DNA of 64,000 nucleotides from Brachionus rotundiformis (Eukaryota; Rotifera; Eurotatoria; Ploima; Brachionidae), in assembly GCA_016802295.1 (NCBI GenBank), contig JAESIW010000118.1, forward strand, positions 1,614,928 through 1,678,927, in the 5' to 3' direction. The notes below the pieces were generated by a model that saw only the letters and a list, made by a program, of their open reading frames with translations, searched no databases and was not told the DNA's origin. Of the stretch, positions 15,001 to 26,277 are shown piece after piece. The position numbers and the translations under genes were made by a program. The number at the start of each line of letters is the position of its first letter. The first letter of the stretch is position 1.

Positions 15001-16689
15001 AAAGCAAAAGAATCCTTGGGATTGGAGCAATTTTTAACATGGGTAAAATTGGAGCCTCAGTCAATCGTGTGGCTTCCGGTGCTGCATAGGCTTTCTGTGG
15101 CCGAGTCTGCCAGACACGAAGCCAAATGCTCAATATGCAAAGAGTATCCCATAATTGGCTTCAGGTATAGATCACTAAAGCACTTTAATTTTGACATCTG
15201 TCAAAATTGCTTCTTCTCAGGCCGTCAAGTTAAAGGTAAATTAATTAAACCATTTGGAAAAAAAGTGATCTTATCTTTTGTATTCAAGGCTTTAAATTTG
15301 ATCATCCTTTATTAGAATATTATTCACCGGTAATTAACAAAATTAATTATTTATTAAAATAGATAAAAATAAAATAATATTTTTTTTCACAGACTTCGTC
15401 AAGTGACGATATAAAGGACTTTTTTAAAATTTTTAAAAATAAATTTAAACCAAAACGAGGCAGAAGATCGAGCAAGCTTGGCTACTTGCCGCTACAATCG
15501 TTGCTCGAGGGAGAACAACCTTTAAAGTAATTAAAAGCTAATTAAAAAATAATAATTAAGTTATATTTTTTAATTGTTTCAGAATTGATCCGACTAAAAG
15601 TGAAATAGAAAAGACAGCTAAAATTAAGATAAATAAAGATAATGGACAGTCAAAAATGAGTCAAACTGAGCATGAGTTGGTGCCCGTGTTCCATGAAATA
15701 AAAAATGACAAAATAGAGCTCAATGAAGATAATGGTAGAAAAAAATTACAACTCTCTTTTGAAAATGATAAAAGGTTAATACTTTATAAATATAAATAAA
15801 TAAAGATAAATAAAATAACTTATTTGGGATTATAAAGCGAGGACGAACATGCTCTTATTGCCAAAATTTGCAGCACTCTCTACAACGAAACTATCAAAAA
15901 TAATGAAAAAATAACTATTGAGGTAAACAGTGTTGTCATTTAGCAAAATAAAAAAAAACAAACTTAATTTAAAATATAATTAAGGAAACATATCAACAAA
16001 TGGAGCTGGAAAATATGATCAAAGACTTGGAAGAAGAGAACATGATTTTGGTAGACGAGTACAACAAGCTTAAAAACCAGCTTAAATCTCAGGTAAAAGA
16101 AGATAGAGAGGCATCTAATCAGGAGAGAGGTTTTTACATGAAGTCTATGTCCAACTTACAGAGCCATGATAGCCCTCGGGATGCATACGACACCGTGACC
16201 AGGTACAGAACATTCAATACCAATTTGCTAAATAGGCGGACATTCAGTCACTACACAGAATTTAATGACTTTTTGAACATGACATGTGACACTAGCCGAG
16301 ACAGGCTCAGCATAGATAAAGATATATTTCTGGACTCGAATATCATCAGACAACAGGACAGCAAGCTGGAAGCGAGAATGAAAATATTGGAAAACCACAA
16401 CCGATTGTTGGATGCTCAATTAAAAAGTTTAAAAAATTTATTAATTCGCTCAAGACTCAAAAATAGCCACTATCAAAGCATCGAAACCACTGTGGACAGA
16501 TCCCACATGACTCCAACTAAGAACAGAAATTCGCTCAAAGAAACCAGATTTGAATCGATTAGAAAATCGACCAACAGAACATCGGTCAACAATATCAGCA
16601 CTTTGTTCCTAAATGTGGAAGACATAACCAAAGCAATAAACAATTTAAACAATCTGGTCAACGCAATGGGTGTGCTGGACACTAACTAG
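1..16689 (+). CDS. DMD: Dystrophin (5' end outside window): spectrin-repeat rod, WW, EF-hands, ZZ finger, C-terminal coiled coil
   Basis: Dystrophin links cortical actin to the membrane dystroglycan complex. The window opens inside an exon, and coding blocks joined by phase-matched introns run to a TAG at 16687. The rod (about 1-13.9 kb) shows spectrin-repeat heptads, including one long exon at 4788-6627 and others at 9200-10095, 11200-12480 and 13015-14120. Then come a WW domain (14075-14210, PPW and the TTWDHP core), the two EF-hand-like regions (14215-15010), a ZZ zinc finger (15127-15235, CSIC/ICQNC cysteines) and a GYLP-containing tail. A C-terminal coiled coil follows (15995-16430, with EARMKILENHN). 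The actin-binding domain must lie upstream. An exon at 1848-2345 is acidic and Ser-rich rather than spectrin-like. A second C-terminus is offered by an alternative terminal exon. The WW-ZZ region matches vertebrate dystrophin almost residue for residue; utrophin is the only other name possible. Confidence 0.93.
318..1847 (+). other. Long dystrophin intron (donor 254)
   Basis: Non-coding, AT-rich stretch inside the dystrophin gene. The donor at 254 leaves phase 1 and the acceptor AG at 1846-1847 restores it (A plus GT makes a Ser codon, then ATG at 1850). No open frame of note is present. Its 3' end carries a TATA-like box at 1665 that could drive a shorter isoform. Confidence 0.7.
1665..1850 (+). 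promoter_or_regulatory. Candidate internal dystrophin promoter with TATA box
   Basis: TATATAAAA lies at 1665-1673, in a locally GC-richer context, followed by a pyrimidine-rich initiator-like stretch at 1683-1705. About 145 bases of leader-like sequence then lead to an in-frame ATG at 1850. Dystrophin genes of other animals use internal promoters for short products, so an internal start here would be in keeping. The same exon also has a usable splice acceptor at 1847, so it can serve both the full-length and a short transcript. Transcription start is inferred, not seen. Confidence 0.4.
2771..2855 (+). repeat. Intronic direct repeat, copy 1
   Basis: About 85 bases beginning GAATAGGATTAATTTATGGA and ending near GAGTCTGTTAGGCT recur about 280 bases downstream in the same dystrophin intron with a modest number of mismatches and small indels. 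It does not resemble any transposon end I recognise. Confidence 0.7.
3050..3137 (+). repeat. Intronic direct repeat, copy 2
   Basis: Second, diverged copy of the repeat at 2771. It keeps the GAATAGG...TTTGTTTAT.GATAGGGAAAATAG core and the GAGTCTGTTTGGCT end. The spacing suggests a local duplication of intron sequence. Confidence 0.7.
7406..8770 (+). CDS. Alternative 3'-terminal exon of the dystrophin gene (short C-terminus)
   Basis: The exon opens after CTAAAG at 7405 in phase 0 and joins in frame to the exon ending at 6863 (GAA TCG then GTAAGT). It ends at TAG 8768-8770 and is followed by a polyadenylation signal at 8913. Its product is low-complexity and rich in Asn, Gln, Ser and Tyr, with a Thr/Lys run (TIRKYKTTKTTTTT), and has no KASH, GAS2 or other domain I recognise. 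Skipping it and joining 6863 to the phase-0 acceptor before 9200 continues the rod towards the WW-ZZ end. The simplest reading is a rod-only dystrophin isoform. The alternative is that a separate spectrin-repeat gene ends here and dystrophin starts later, but no start codon is evident before 9200. A run of N (7564-8102) interrupts the exon and is probably an assembly artefact, so the true exon is likely about 640 bases shorter. Confidence 0.6.
   Translation, partial: EYGRYFYGPSDFIYEPSDFMQVNNQAAMYYNENVQEGYDTRSVISEPVQLMPXXXXXXXXXXXXXXXXXXXXXXXXXXXXXXXXXXXXXXXXXXXXXXXXXXXXXXXXXXXXXXXXXXXXXXXXXXXXXXXXXXXXXXXXXXXXXXXXXXXXXXXXXXXXXXXXXXXXXXXXXXXXXXXXXXXXXXXXXXXXXXXXXXXXXXXXXXXXXXXXXXXXXXXXXXXXXXXXXXXXXMQVNNQAAMYYNENMQEGYDTRSVISEPVQLMPMVEQSQPVTIRKYKTTKTTTTTHHVMPQQLKTQMYTANRLNSQSHNQAFDQNANQTIPQGYHRETNQYYHNSNLSNSSNTRSSSIPRSFQQAQFSDQNFNQSNNQLDQSASSMRYFSSRNAMSNNQASANRARHDEYHGERKHAGLASASCIDYSNSFYNSDWHMRHGNHVRNENSIPTELPIYMQRN
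7564..8102. other. Assembly gap (539 N) flanked by duplicated sequence
   Basis: The 103 bases before the gap (7461-7563) and after it (8103-8205) are the same apart from two substitutions. This is expected when two overlapping contig ends, perhaps from different haplotypes, were scaffolded without merging. The gap and one copy probably do not exist in the genome. Confidence 0.85.
8913..8918 (+). terminator. Polyadenylation signal after the alternative terminal exon
   Basis: AATAAA about 145 bases beyond the TAG at 8768, in a long A/T-rich trailer. It supports real 3' ends at this point inside the dystrophin locus. Confidence 0.5.
8982..9021 (+). repeat. (TA)n-rich simple repeat
   Basis: Alternating TA tract broken by AAA, located between the alternative terminal exon and the next rod exon. 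Similar short (TA)n tracts occur near 18285 and 50720. Confidence 0.7.
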
Positions 16690-19600
16690 ATATTTTTTTT
16701 AATTGTTTGGGTTTTTTATTCTTATCTTTTAAGTTTGTTGTGAGTGAGCTTTTTTTAAATCAAATTTTTTTTTCTCATAAGGTGCTTTTTATTGTTAGCA
16801 ATAAATAATATTTGATTAAAAATAAAATTTTAATTAGTTTAATGAAATTTTTCGTATAATCTATGAGATTAAACTATGTCTATCTTAGTAAGGAGGAGTA
16901 AAAATATCAAATTAAATATACAAAAATATACTCTTTATAGTTTTAGTAAAGATTATTTGAAAAAAAATAATCCTTCATTTCAATGATAATTTACTAGATA
17001 GAAAACATGTTTACTGGTTGCTAAGTAGTGATTTTTTGGACCAATTTTAACAAATTTTAAAAATTATGAATTAAAAAAATATGAAAATTTAGATTTATTT
17101 TTAATTTTTAAATATCATAGACGAATTTTCTTTGGTAGATTTGATCTAGGCTATTGGTATTCTTTGGCTTAAATGTTATCCTCATTAGAACATACTTATT
17201 GATCGCTCTCGTGCCTAAAAATCCCTACAACAACCATTCGAGATTAATCAAAAATATTCTTTTATTAGCATAAGTGTAAATTAATAAATGGTATGATGTC
17301 TAAAATATTTTAGATTATTTATAAAGAAAATGATATATGGTTTTGTTGCCTGTTTTCGTGTAAGAAAGATTCTATATTGTTAATTTATTTCATTTTAAGT
17401 TTAATTTATTTAAATTAGTGAATTGTAATTTAAACATTAATTTCCAAAAATCTGAAAATTATAAAGTTATCTCTTTTTTTAATTTTTTTAAGTTAACAGA
17501 TAAAGTTCAATTTGCTTGGATAAGAAAAAACATGTATCAACGCGGATTAATTACATGAAGACTTGGTATTTTGTTTTATTTTTTGTTAGCTAAAGCTTTT
17601 AAATCAAATCATATATACATTTCAGCAATTAGCCTTTAATTTGACATTATAAAAGGTAATTAAAATAAAAAATTTTCAATTAATTAGTTAAGTTGTAGTT
17701 TGGCCCTGGATATTCAAAGTTCAATATAATAGACTTTTTTTAAAATTAAAATTCCATTGAATAAGAATTATAAATTGATTGATGGATTTTTTATCAAATT
17801 TGATTCTTAACAGTAATTTAGTTTAATAAACTTTGCAGGCATTATATATCTACTAATTGAGCTTTTTCCTTTAATTTTTTAATTCACAAAAACACAGCTC
17901 CAGGCTTTAGAGACCCATGAGATATTTTATTTTAATGAATTTTTTTAAAAATAAAGCCAAGATAGTTTTTTTAAATAGTCATAATATTTTTATGGTACTT
18001 ATTGATGAAATTATTTTTTCCTAAAAGCGATAAAATTATTTAGTAAAAATGATAATTTTACCATGTTCGATGCCATTAATTTACCTATTGACGCAAAGAA
18101 CCTCGTTTTAATATTTAAACAAATCTTTAATGGGAAAAAATCTATCAGGATTTATTTAAAATAAGTAATTTATAGAGATTATACAAGTTTAGTGTTTCAA
18201 TAGCTTCCTCGCATCGACCTTTATTGCTAAATTTATGAAAAATAATTTTTTATTTTATTTTAGATATATCTCAAATTATCTAAAGTATATATATATATAT
18301 ATAATTAATCAATATAATAATATTTGCATTATTTAATTTCATATATTTTCTAGCATCTAAATTACTCTATTTGATGAACTTCCTCCTAAAGTTTTATATT
18401 CATTTCGTCTTGTTGATGTATCTAAAAACAAAATTTGTTTAAATTATCATTTTCAAGGACTCATTATCGATTTTAAGAATGAATCATTATTATAGATAAT
18501 ATTATCCTATATTTATTTTATTTTTAGTGTTTTGTGAGCATTCTAGCATAAATTTTATTATAATAAATTAAAATTTTTTCTTAATTCAAACAGGTGTTAA
18601 TTTCTTGTGAAAAGTTGTGTCTTTTCTTAACTCTTTCTTAAACTCGAGTTAAATAAGCGCAGTTTTTTTTAACTTTTTTGTTGAGAAATTATCTCTGCGA
18701 TAAAGAAAAGTATGCTAAATTTAATAAAATTTTATTATCTCAAAATATCACTATCAAAAATTATTGCGTTTTATCAACGCTTCCTAGATACTTAGTTTAT
18801 ACAATTTTATATTCACGACGCGGCTTATCTAAGGGGCTTTCAGCTTGGTTTACGTCATAAAATAGATCCACTAAAGCAGCATAGTTTCCAGAGATTTGCC
18901 ACTAATCGATAAAAGTAATCATCTGATTATTCCTTTCAGTATATTTCCAGGTAAAAAAAAACATCATTTTATTAAATCTGATTTTATCTGTATTCTGAAC
19001 CCGACTTGGAATTTGATCGGAAAATTGTCATCCTTTCAAAATTGGGTTAATAAAATAATTTAAAAAAAAATTAGATAAAATTATTGATGTTCTGAATGGA
19101 AAATTCAGCTAAATAATTGAATTAATTTGATTGAATTACCAAAACCATCAGGTAACTATTTAGAGAATTTTAAGAGCTTATGCCGTGTTTAGACAAGATA
19201 AAGAAAGATATAACAAGAGATGTCTTAAAATCCAAAATGTTTAAAGCAATAAATTTGGATTATAATAATCCTTTTCAAATATTTTAACATTTTTCCTATT
19301 GATAAGTTTAGAACATAATTCAACACGTTTTTTTTTATATTTTAAGACAATTTATAAAGATTTTACTCTGGCAACAATCTAAGTTTGTTTTTTTTTAATA
19401 AAATTAAGCTAATTTTTAAAATTTATCAAGGTTTTTATATTAAAAAATAATTTACGTAACCTATTTGGAGCCATTTGATGCGTCAGATATATATTTTTAA
19501 AATTTTTTAATTAAAAATCTATAATTCGTTTGAACATAAAATTTGCTTATTTTAATTTTTTGTTTAATTATTTAAATTAGAAGCCCTGCATCACAATGTT

Positions 19601-20135
19601 ATTAAATCAATTGAAAATGACAGTCAGTATTTTATTATTAATTAATTCCAAATTATTAATGTTTAAATTTTGGAATTTGGTCAAATATTTTTAACCAATT
19701 GAGCACTCATCAATCAAACAAAATTCAATTTTTATTTTCTAATTTAGTTCTGTAAACCAAAGAGCTAAATTAAACAAAGATTTATTTCTAGAATAAACTA
19801 AATAAATCATTTAAATTTAATGAGTTTCTATAGATTAAGAAATTTTTCTTTCTTTTTTTATTTATCACTTAAGTTCCTATGGCAAACCATGAAATATATA
19901 TAATTTGGCAAATACCTAAGACTTAATGTGCAGTTCAATCAGCCAAACTTATTATCTATTTTAAACTCTAGTTGCTAAATTAAATTGCATGCATTTAGAG
20001 CTGTCATTTAACTTTTAAAATCATAAGTATCTAATCCATGATTGATAATTAAATGCAAATTTTATTTTATATTTAAAATTTTATTATTTTAAAATTATAG
20101 AAACGTGATAGTAAAGAATAAATGTATTCTTAAAA
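16690..20135. other. Intergenic, no gene seen (3.4 kb)
   Basis: Strongly AT-rich sequence with stops in all frames. The longest open stretch (18678-18860) lacks a start of known type, codon bias or splice context. It holds a short (TA)n tract near 18285. It presumably contains the dystrophin 3' end and the promoter of the ORP gene. Confidence 0.6.
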
Positions 20136-23100
20136 ATGGACATGGACTGTGAAGCACCAAGGACCGATAAAGTAGAAGAAAACTCTTGCCAAATAAATGT
20201 TCTAACTCTTAATTTAAGCTTTGTGTAGCAGATGGTAAGAATCGAAGCCGCAGCAGCAGCTCTACATGCGCCAATTCGAAAGCAATGAGCGTAAAGTCGT
20301 CATCGACTTGCTCGTCGTCCAATTCGATCCATTCGATCAGAGACAATTCCAAACCTGGTGAAAACGAAGCCAAACTTTCAGGCTCATCTGCTTCGTCCTC
20401 TTCGTCGACTTCTTCCGCTACCTCCTCTTCACGCTCGTTTGTTTCAGCTTCCTTAAGTCCGGCATCCACTGAGTCCAAACCAGATCCGTCGCCCCAGTCA
20501 AGCAACCAGCATTCACCAGAGATCACAAACAAATCTTCCACAATCACCTATCTACAAAAAGAAACCAACTACAAACAGCAAAAGGAGAATTATTTGACAG
20601 AAAAGAAGCGCATTACCAATGATATAATTACGGTCATGAAGGATGAGAGCATAATTATTCTGGCTGATTGGCTCAAGGTTCGAAGCAGTCTAAAAAATTG
20701 GATCAAACTTTATGTAATACTTAAGCCTGGTATTATGCTCTTGTTCAAAAGTGACAAAATGAAGTCCGGTCACTGGGTTGGTACCGTCATACTCAATTCT
20801 TGCCAATTGCTCGAAAGACCGAGCAAGAAACATGGATTTTGCTTTAAACTGTTTCACCCATTGGAGCGGTCCATTTGGGCCTCTAAAGTAGGATGGAAAT
20901 CTGACCAAAATATTTTATTCTATTTTTGTTTAAGGGTCCATCTGGTGAGATAAATTTAAGTGTACCATATATTTTGTTGCCCACTTTTTATCTCATATTT
21001 CGGACACCATCGGAAAAGATTGGCAACATTTGGATGGAAGCAATTGAGTTGTCTTTGAAAACGAGCAACTTGACCAAGTCAGCTATTATGACCAATATTG
21101 GCGCAGTCTCCAATTTGAACGAGTCCTTTAAATCGGCCTCGATTGGATTGGAAAAAAATCAAAAGAAGGAAATCAACTCGATAAGCTTTAACCAAAGCGA
21201 TATTGAGAACCATCATTTTAAAGAAATGGATGAAAAAGACGAAAGCCAAATGAGCGATTCGGACAAGAATAGCTCCGATGAAGCCTGCTCGTTGAATAGC
21301 TCATTGAATAATGATGATAATGAGTTCTATAGTGAGAATTGTGTAACAATTAGCTCAGATGATCCCAATGCTCAGGATAGAGTAATTGACAGCTTGGTTA
21401 ATCGCAATTCTCAATTGGAAGCTGACAATTTTGACCAAGAGACTAATTATGTCCCTAGTCCGAAGGAAGAATTTGGTGAGGTAGATTGTCCATTTATATT
21501 TTTAAATTTTAATTAATTAGAAAAAAATCTATTTTTTAATAATTAATTAATCTTTTTCATTTTTGTATAAAATAAACATACAAGACAGACTTTTAATTGA
21601 TCTTGTAATAATTAGATATTTTTAAGTAATTAAAGATTTTAATTTTTTTTTTCTAAATTTATGTTTCATTTTTATTTTAATAATTATCAATTAAAATTTT
21701 TCGGTTAACTAATTGAAAAATTAATTTTAAATTACTTTATAATGTATCGAATGTATACATTTGACTGGAGACTTTTTTTAAATTTTATCTAATCTTAAGT
21801 TTATTTTTAAATAAATAATTAAATTAATTAAGATTGAATTTTTTTTTAAGCTTGGAAACAAGGGTCAAACGGAAGAGGTTGCCGAAGAAAATCGTAGTCT
21901 AATACTTCATTTGGTGAAACAAGTTCGTCCTGGTATGGATTTGTCCAAAGTTACCCTGCCAACGTTTATTTTAGAGCCCAGATCATTTCTGGAAAAGTTG
22001 TCTGACTACTACTACCATTCGGACATATTGTCCGAGACGATAAACAATGACAATCCACTGGAAAGAATGAAATCAGTGGTGAAATTTTACCTTTCTGGTT
22101 TCTACAAAAAACCAAAAGGTCTTAAAAAGCCTTATAATCCAGTGCTAGGCGAAATATTCCGGTCATATTGGTACAATCCAAAAACAGACAGCAAGACATT
22201 TTACATAGCTGAGCAAGTTTCGCATCATCCGCCAGTCACTACTTTTTATGTTTCCAATCGTAAAGAGGGATTTTGCATCTACGGCACCATTTTGGCCAGA
22301 TCGAAATTTTATGGCAATTCGGTCAGTGCCATCATGGATGGAAATGCAAAACTAATACTGCTAAACCGTGGTGAAGAGTACAATATCACACTGCCGTATG
22401 CTAATTGTAAAGGCATCTTAATTGGCAAGTTGACTATGGAACTTGGTGGTAAAGTGTCAATCAACTGCCCTAAAACTGGATATTCAACAGAAATTGAGTT
22501 CAAATTGAAACCTTTACTAGGAGGCATTGAAGCGTCCAATTTAATTGATGGCAAGATTAAATTTGCCAAAGAAACCGTGGCCGTATTGCATGGAAAATGG
22601 GATGGCGAGATTATTTTCCAAGAAAAAAAAGACAACAAAGAAATAGTCTTTTGGAAACCGGATGCCAAAGTGATTGAATCGCGACTCAAGCGTTTTATTG
22701 TGTCACTTGATGACCAAGAAGAGTTCGAGTCAGAAAAATTGTGGGCCAAAGTTTCTGAAGCTATTAAAATTTCTGACCAAAATTTGGCCACTGATGAGAA
22801 GGCAAAAATCGAAAACAAGCAAAGAGAAGAAGAATTCGAGAGAAGATCTAAATTTGTTGAGTATAAGACAAAATTGTTCTCTTTTGATGCCATTAACAAG
22901 GAATGGGTGTACAATTATGCTGATTTTAGGCCTTGGGATCCTCAAAATGATCTGTACCAGTATGAAAATAAATTCGAAATTTTGACCAAAAGCAGGCACA
23001 TGTTTAAAACAAATGATCCACCAAGGGCCAGTTTACTCACCGTGTGCAACCAAGCTGCTCATTGTTTGAATCATTTGAATCATGTTGACGAAAGTGTGGC

Positions 23101-23326
23101 AACAAATGGTGCAACAGTTCAAATAATGCAAGAAAATTTTAATTACCTAAAAAATCGAATTGATAAAATAGATGAACATCTGAAAAATTTAAGATACATG
23201 GTTGAATTTAATAGTCGTAATTTGGATAATAAGCCATTTCGATTAAAAACGAATAATAATCTTCTAATGGTTCTAGTCATGGCTTCATGGTTTATTGGAA
23301 TCCTGACTGCGCTCATATTCAAATAA
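20136..23326 (+). CDS. Oxysterol-binding protein-related protein, ORP5/ORP8 type
   Basis: ORP5/8 proteins are tail-anchored in the ER and exchange phosphatidylserine for PI4P (or PI(4,5)P2) at contacts with the plasma membrane. ATG at 20136 opens a 12-codon exon. A 47-nt intron (20172-20218) follows, then a Ser-rich region, a PH domain (about 20650-21065, ADWLKVR...LKPG, then ERPSKKHGFCFKLFHPLE), another 47-nt intron at 20888-20934 and an acidic Ser/Asp linker. After the intron at 21481-21850 comes the ORD. It has LRPG-like KQVRPGMDLSKV, LPTFILEPRSFLEKLSDYYYH and the family signature EQVSHHPP (about 22210). A C-terminal hydrophobic segment (MVLVMASWFIGILTALIF, 23270-23323) fits the ER tail anchor that distinguishes ORP5/8 from other ORPs. 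Whether it is ORP5 or ORP8 cannot be decided; one ancestral gene is usual in protostomes. Confidence 0.93.
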
Positions 23327-24928
23327 TTTCTTATCTAGTCTTATATTTGTAAAAGTTTTCTTTTTTTTTTGTTCTATTTATTTATAAAATCCAGAAAATA
23401 TATTTTGGTTATGGATATAAAGATTCGCAAAACAAACGAATAAATTACCAATTAACAATGTTACATAATGTTCAGTTTTCTTTTTTTTTAATGAATTTTT
23501 ACATCTCTTTTTATAATTTAAACAATGTACATTTAATTCGCTCATTTTTTGTGAACTATTTCACATAATTTAATTAATAAAAATTGAAACATATAAAATT
23601 TTATTTTTTTCTTTACATAAAATATTTTATTCGAGATTATGAGGGTTCATGGAATAAAAGATCATATTATGGAAGATTTTAGTTTGGTACAAACCGTTCA
23701 AATTATTATTATTTTTATATGGTCAAAATCATTTCAGAAGTAAGATTGCCGGAACTTCCAAGAAACTTCCAATATTTGGAAAAGTTTCCAAATAAATACT
23801 CGTTTTCAAAAATCATCATTTTATTTTTTTTAATTTTATATAATGTTAAAATAAGTTATAAATGGCTCTTTATAATATGTAATATGGTAAAATTTTAATA
23901 GATGCATTTTTCATAAAATTCTTGGACAAGTCTCGAAAGCATTTTGGAAAAATTTTAAATGCGCATCATTAGCATACTTTGTCAGATGTTTAAACCATCA
24001 GTGTAGCACCAGAACCATTTTGCAACTTTGAGAAAAAAAGAAAAAATCATTTCGGCTATGGAATTAAAAAATTAATAAAAATGCAAAATTTTTAAAACAT
24101 AAATTAAATTTTTAGTTTTTAATTAAAAATTCTTCATAAATATTGATGATCAATATTTAAGTAATAAAATTTTATTGATTTGTGTTTAAAATCAAGCCCT
24201 GAACATATGTCATCAAATAATAATAAAACCAAATTCAAATTAATAATATTTGATCCAAATACTCTATAAATTTCCAACAAAAGCAACTTAATCACTTTTT
24301 TTTATTCATTTAAAATGATAAAAACAATTAAGATAATTAAAAGTGCATGTTTTTTGTAAGAATATTTTGTTTAATAACTTAATTAATTATTTTTTTATTT
24401 CCAATAGTTTACTTTTCTTTTCTAGATGAATAAATTAACTTAAAAATGTTATTAGAATTTAGTTGAGAGTTTATAGAGAGGTAAAATATAATTGATAATA
24501 TCATTGTAAATACCATTAGTACAAAATAAAAGAATTTAATCAAACTTTTGTATCTAAAAGTAAAACCTGACTGCTATTAGACATAAAAATTTTGATTTAA
24601 AAGCATCAATATGTGAAAAATTAATGATAAGATATACAAGCCTGCTTAATAAATGATTATATAATGATTAGCTTGGAATATTGTTCATATGGCGTCTGAA
24701 TCCGGTTTTGTTATATAACTAAATAAGCAGGAAAAAAAAACTTAAAATCACAATCTTTGATTGACGCAATAATTATGTTGTAAATTATATTTAAAAATAA
24801 GATTTGAAAATAATTATTTATATTAAAAAATAATAAAAAAAAAAAAAAACTACAAAAAAACACTGAATTTAGAATATTAGCTGAAATTATTGTTATTTAC
24901 AAGATTGATTATTAAATTTCGTTGAAGT
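23327..24928. other. Intergenic between convergent ORP and stomatin genes
   Basis: AT-rich, with no open frame of note and a poly-A tract near 24838. It carries the 3' trailers of two convergent genes. Nothing else recognised. Confidence 0.6.
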
Positions 24929-26277
24929 CTATTTGTTTGAGGATGGAAGTGAATTCAATATCTCTATGGGAATCTAGAAAAAAATAAATTAATGACAATT
25001 TTTTTATTATATTTTTCAAATATGAGAATTCGTACCGGAAAAACGATTGTTGAATTTTTTTCCGATGCAATAGCGGTCAGAGTTTGGAGATAGCGCAGTT
25101 GTAGAGCTATCGGAGATCGGTGTATTATATCAGCTGCCTCTTTAAGAGCCTTACTGGCCTTATGCTCTCCCTCAGCCGCGATAACCTTGGCTCTGGCTTC
25201 TCTGGCCGCCTCAGCTTCGGCCGCCATGGCTCTCTGCAGTTGAACTGGCAGCCTCACATCTTTACTTAAATTTAAAAATTTTTAAAAAAAATTAAATTCA
25301 TAAATATTGTCTTACACTTCAACTCTTTCCACTCGGACACCCCAGCTCTCTGTACATTCGTCCAATGTTGTCTGCATGGACAAAGCTATGGACTCTCTAT
25401 CTGATAAAATTTCCTGCAGAGACTGAGTACCCAGGACATTTCGCAGTGTTGTAGCTGCCAATAGTTGGGTTGACTTGGGCGCATCTTCCACATTGGTCAC
25501 AGATATTATCTACAATAATTGTTTAGTTATTATTTATTCTAATTAAAAATAAGCCTAAAAATAACTGGATCAAAGATTCTAAAATAAACAACTGCATCGA
25601 CTGCCACGGTGACCGAGTCTCTGGTTAAGATCTAAAATTTTAAGTTGTGGTAATTTATAATCTTGAATTATTTCAACAATTAATTCAATTACTTCTTGTG
25701 GTGGAACATCAAAAGTAACAGTTCTAATAAGGCCAAATAAAAAAATTAATTTTCAAAATTATTAATTAATTTTTAATAATTACCTCAAGTCAACTTTAGT
25801 ATAAGAGTCAATACAAGGAACAATAAAAAACATTCCAGGACCTCGCGCACCCCCGGGCAAAATTCTTCCCAGCCGAAACATTACTGCTCTCTCATATTCT
25901 TGAACAACCTTATATTATATAGATAAAATTATTATCTTTTTTTTTTGGTTTAATAAATTACTTTTAAACAAACAGTTAAAGAAAAAGGTACAGTAAAAAC
26001 TATGAGTACATAGGACAAAAATAACAATATGAAACCACACCATCCAATTCCATCATTTACAGTGGCAGCTTAATAAACCAAAAAATAAAAAAATAAATAA
26101 ATTTTATTCAATTGCCCAACAATTAGACACTCGGATTTTTTCATTGTTGTTCTGATGGTCAGTTGGTCGAGTGCTTGAGTTGTGATAGAATCCAATGGGA
26201 GGCGTATGCGCCTGGTGATTTGGTGAGTTATCTGCTGATGTATTCTGTTTTTTAAGAATAGAATGTTGTTGCTGCAT
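24929..26277 (-). CDS. Stomatin (band 7/SPFH membrane protein)
   Basis: Stomatins are monotopic membrane proteins that oligomerise in lipid rafts and modulate ion channels. Reading the minus strand, ATG at 26277 opens a polar, Gln/Asn/His-rich N-terminus of about 55 residues. A hydrophobic hairpin follows (GFILLFLSYVLIVFTVPFSL, about 25980-26045), then the SPFH domain with EYERAVMFRLGRI, PPQEILTRDSVTV, STQLLAATTLRNVLGT, and RLPVQLQRAMAAEAEAAREA. The C-terminal oligomerisation segment IALQLRYLQTL is present, ending after IPIEIL near TAG at 24929. At least five short introns split it; the first appears to use donor GTTGGG, giving a phase-1 join. Length is near that of human stomatin (288). It could equally be the orthologue of C. 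elegans UNC-1 or a MEC-2-like protein; sequence alone does not separate these. Confidence 0.93.

Noticed and set aside
18678..18860. 60-codon open frame in the 17-20 kb spacer
   Set aside because: Non-ATG start, no codon bias, and no neighbours that would make it an exon.
16690..20135. Search for transposon ends, CRISPR-like arrays or tandem repeats in the large spacers
   Set aside because: No inverted terminal repeats, target-site duplications, evenly spaced repeats or transposase/reverse-transcriptase remnants were seen.
20209..20547. 112-codon acidic open frame on the minus strand
   Set aside because: Complement of the Ser-rich N-terminus of the ORP gene, whose low-complexity codons give an acidic complement; no independent support.
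22309..22914. 201-codon frame on the minus strand
   Set aside because: Antisense of the ORD domain, which is unmistakably coding on the plus strand.
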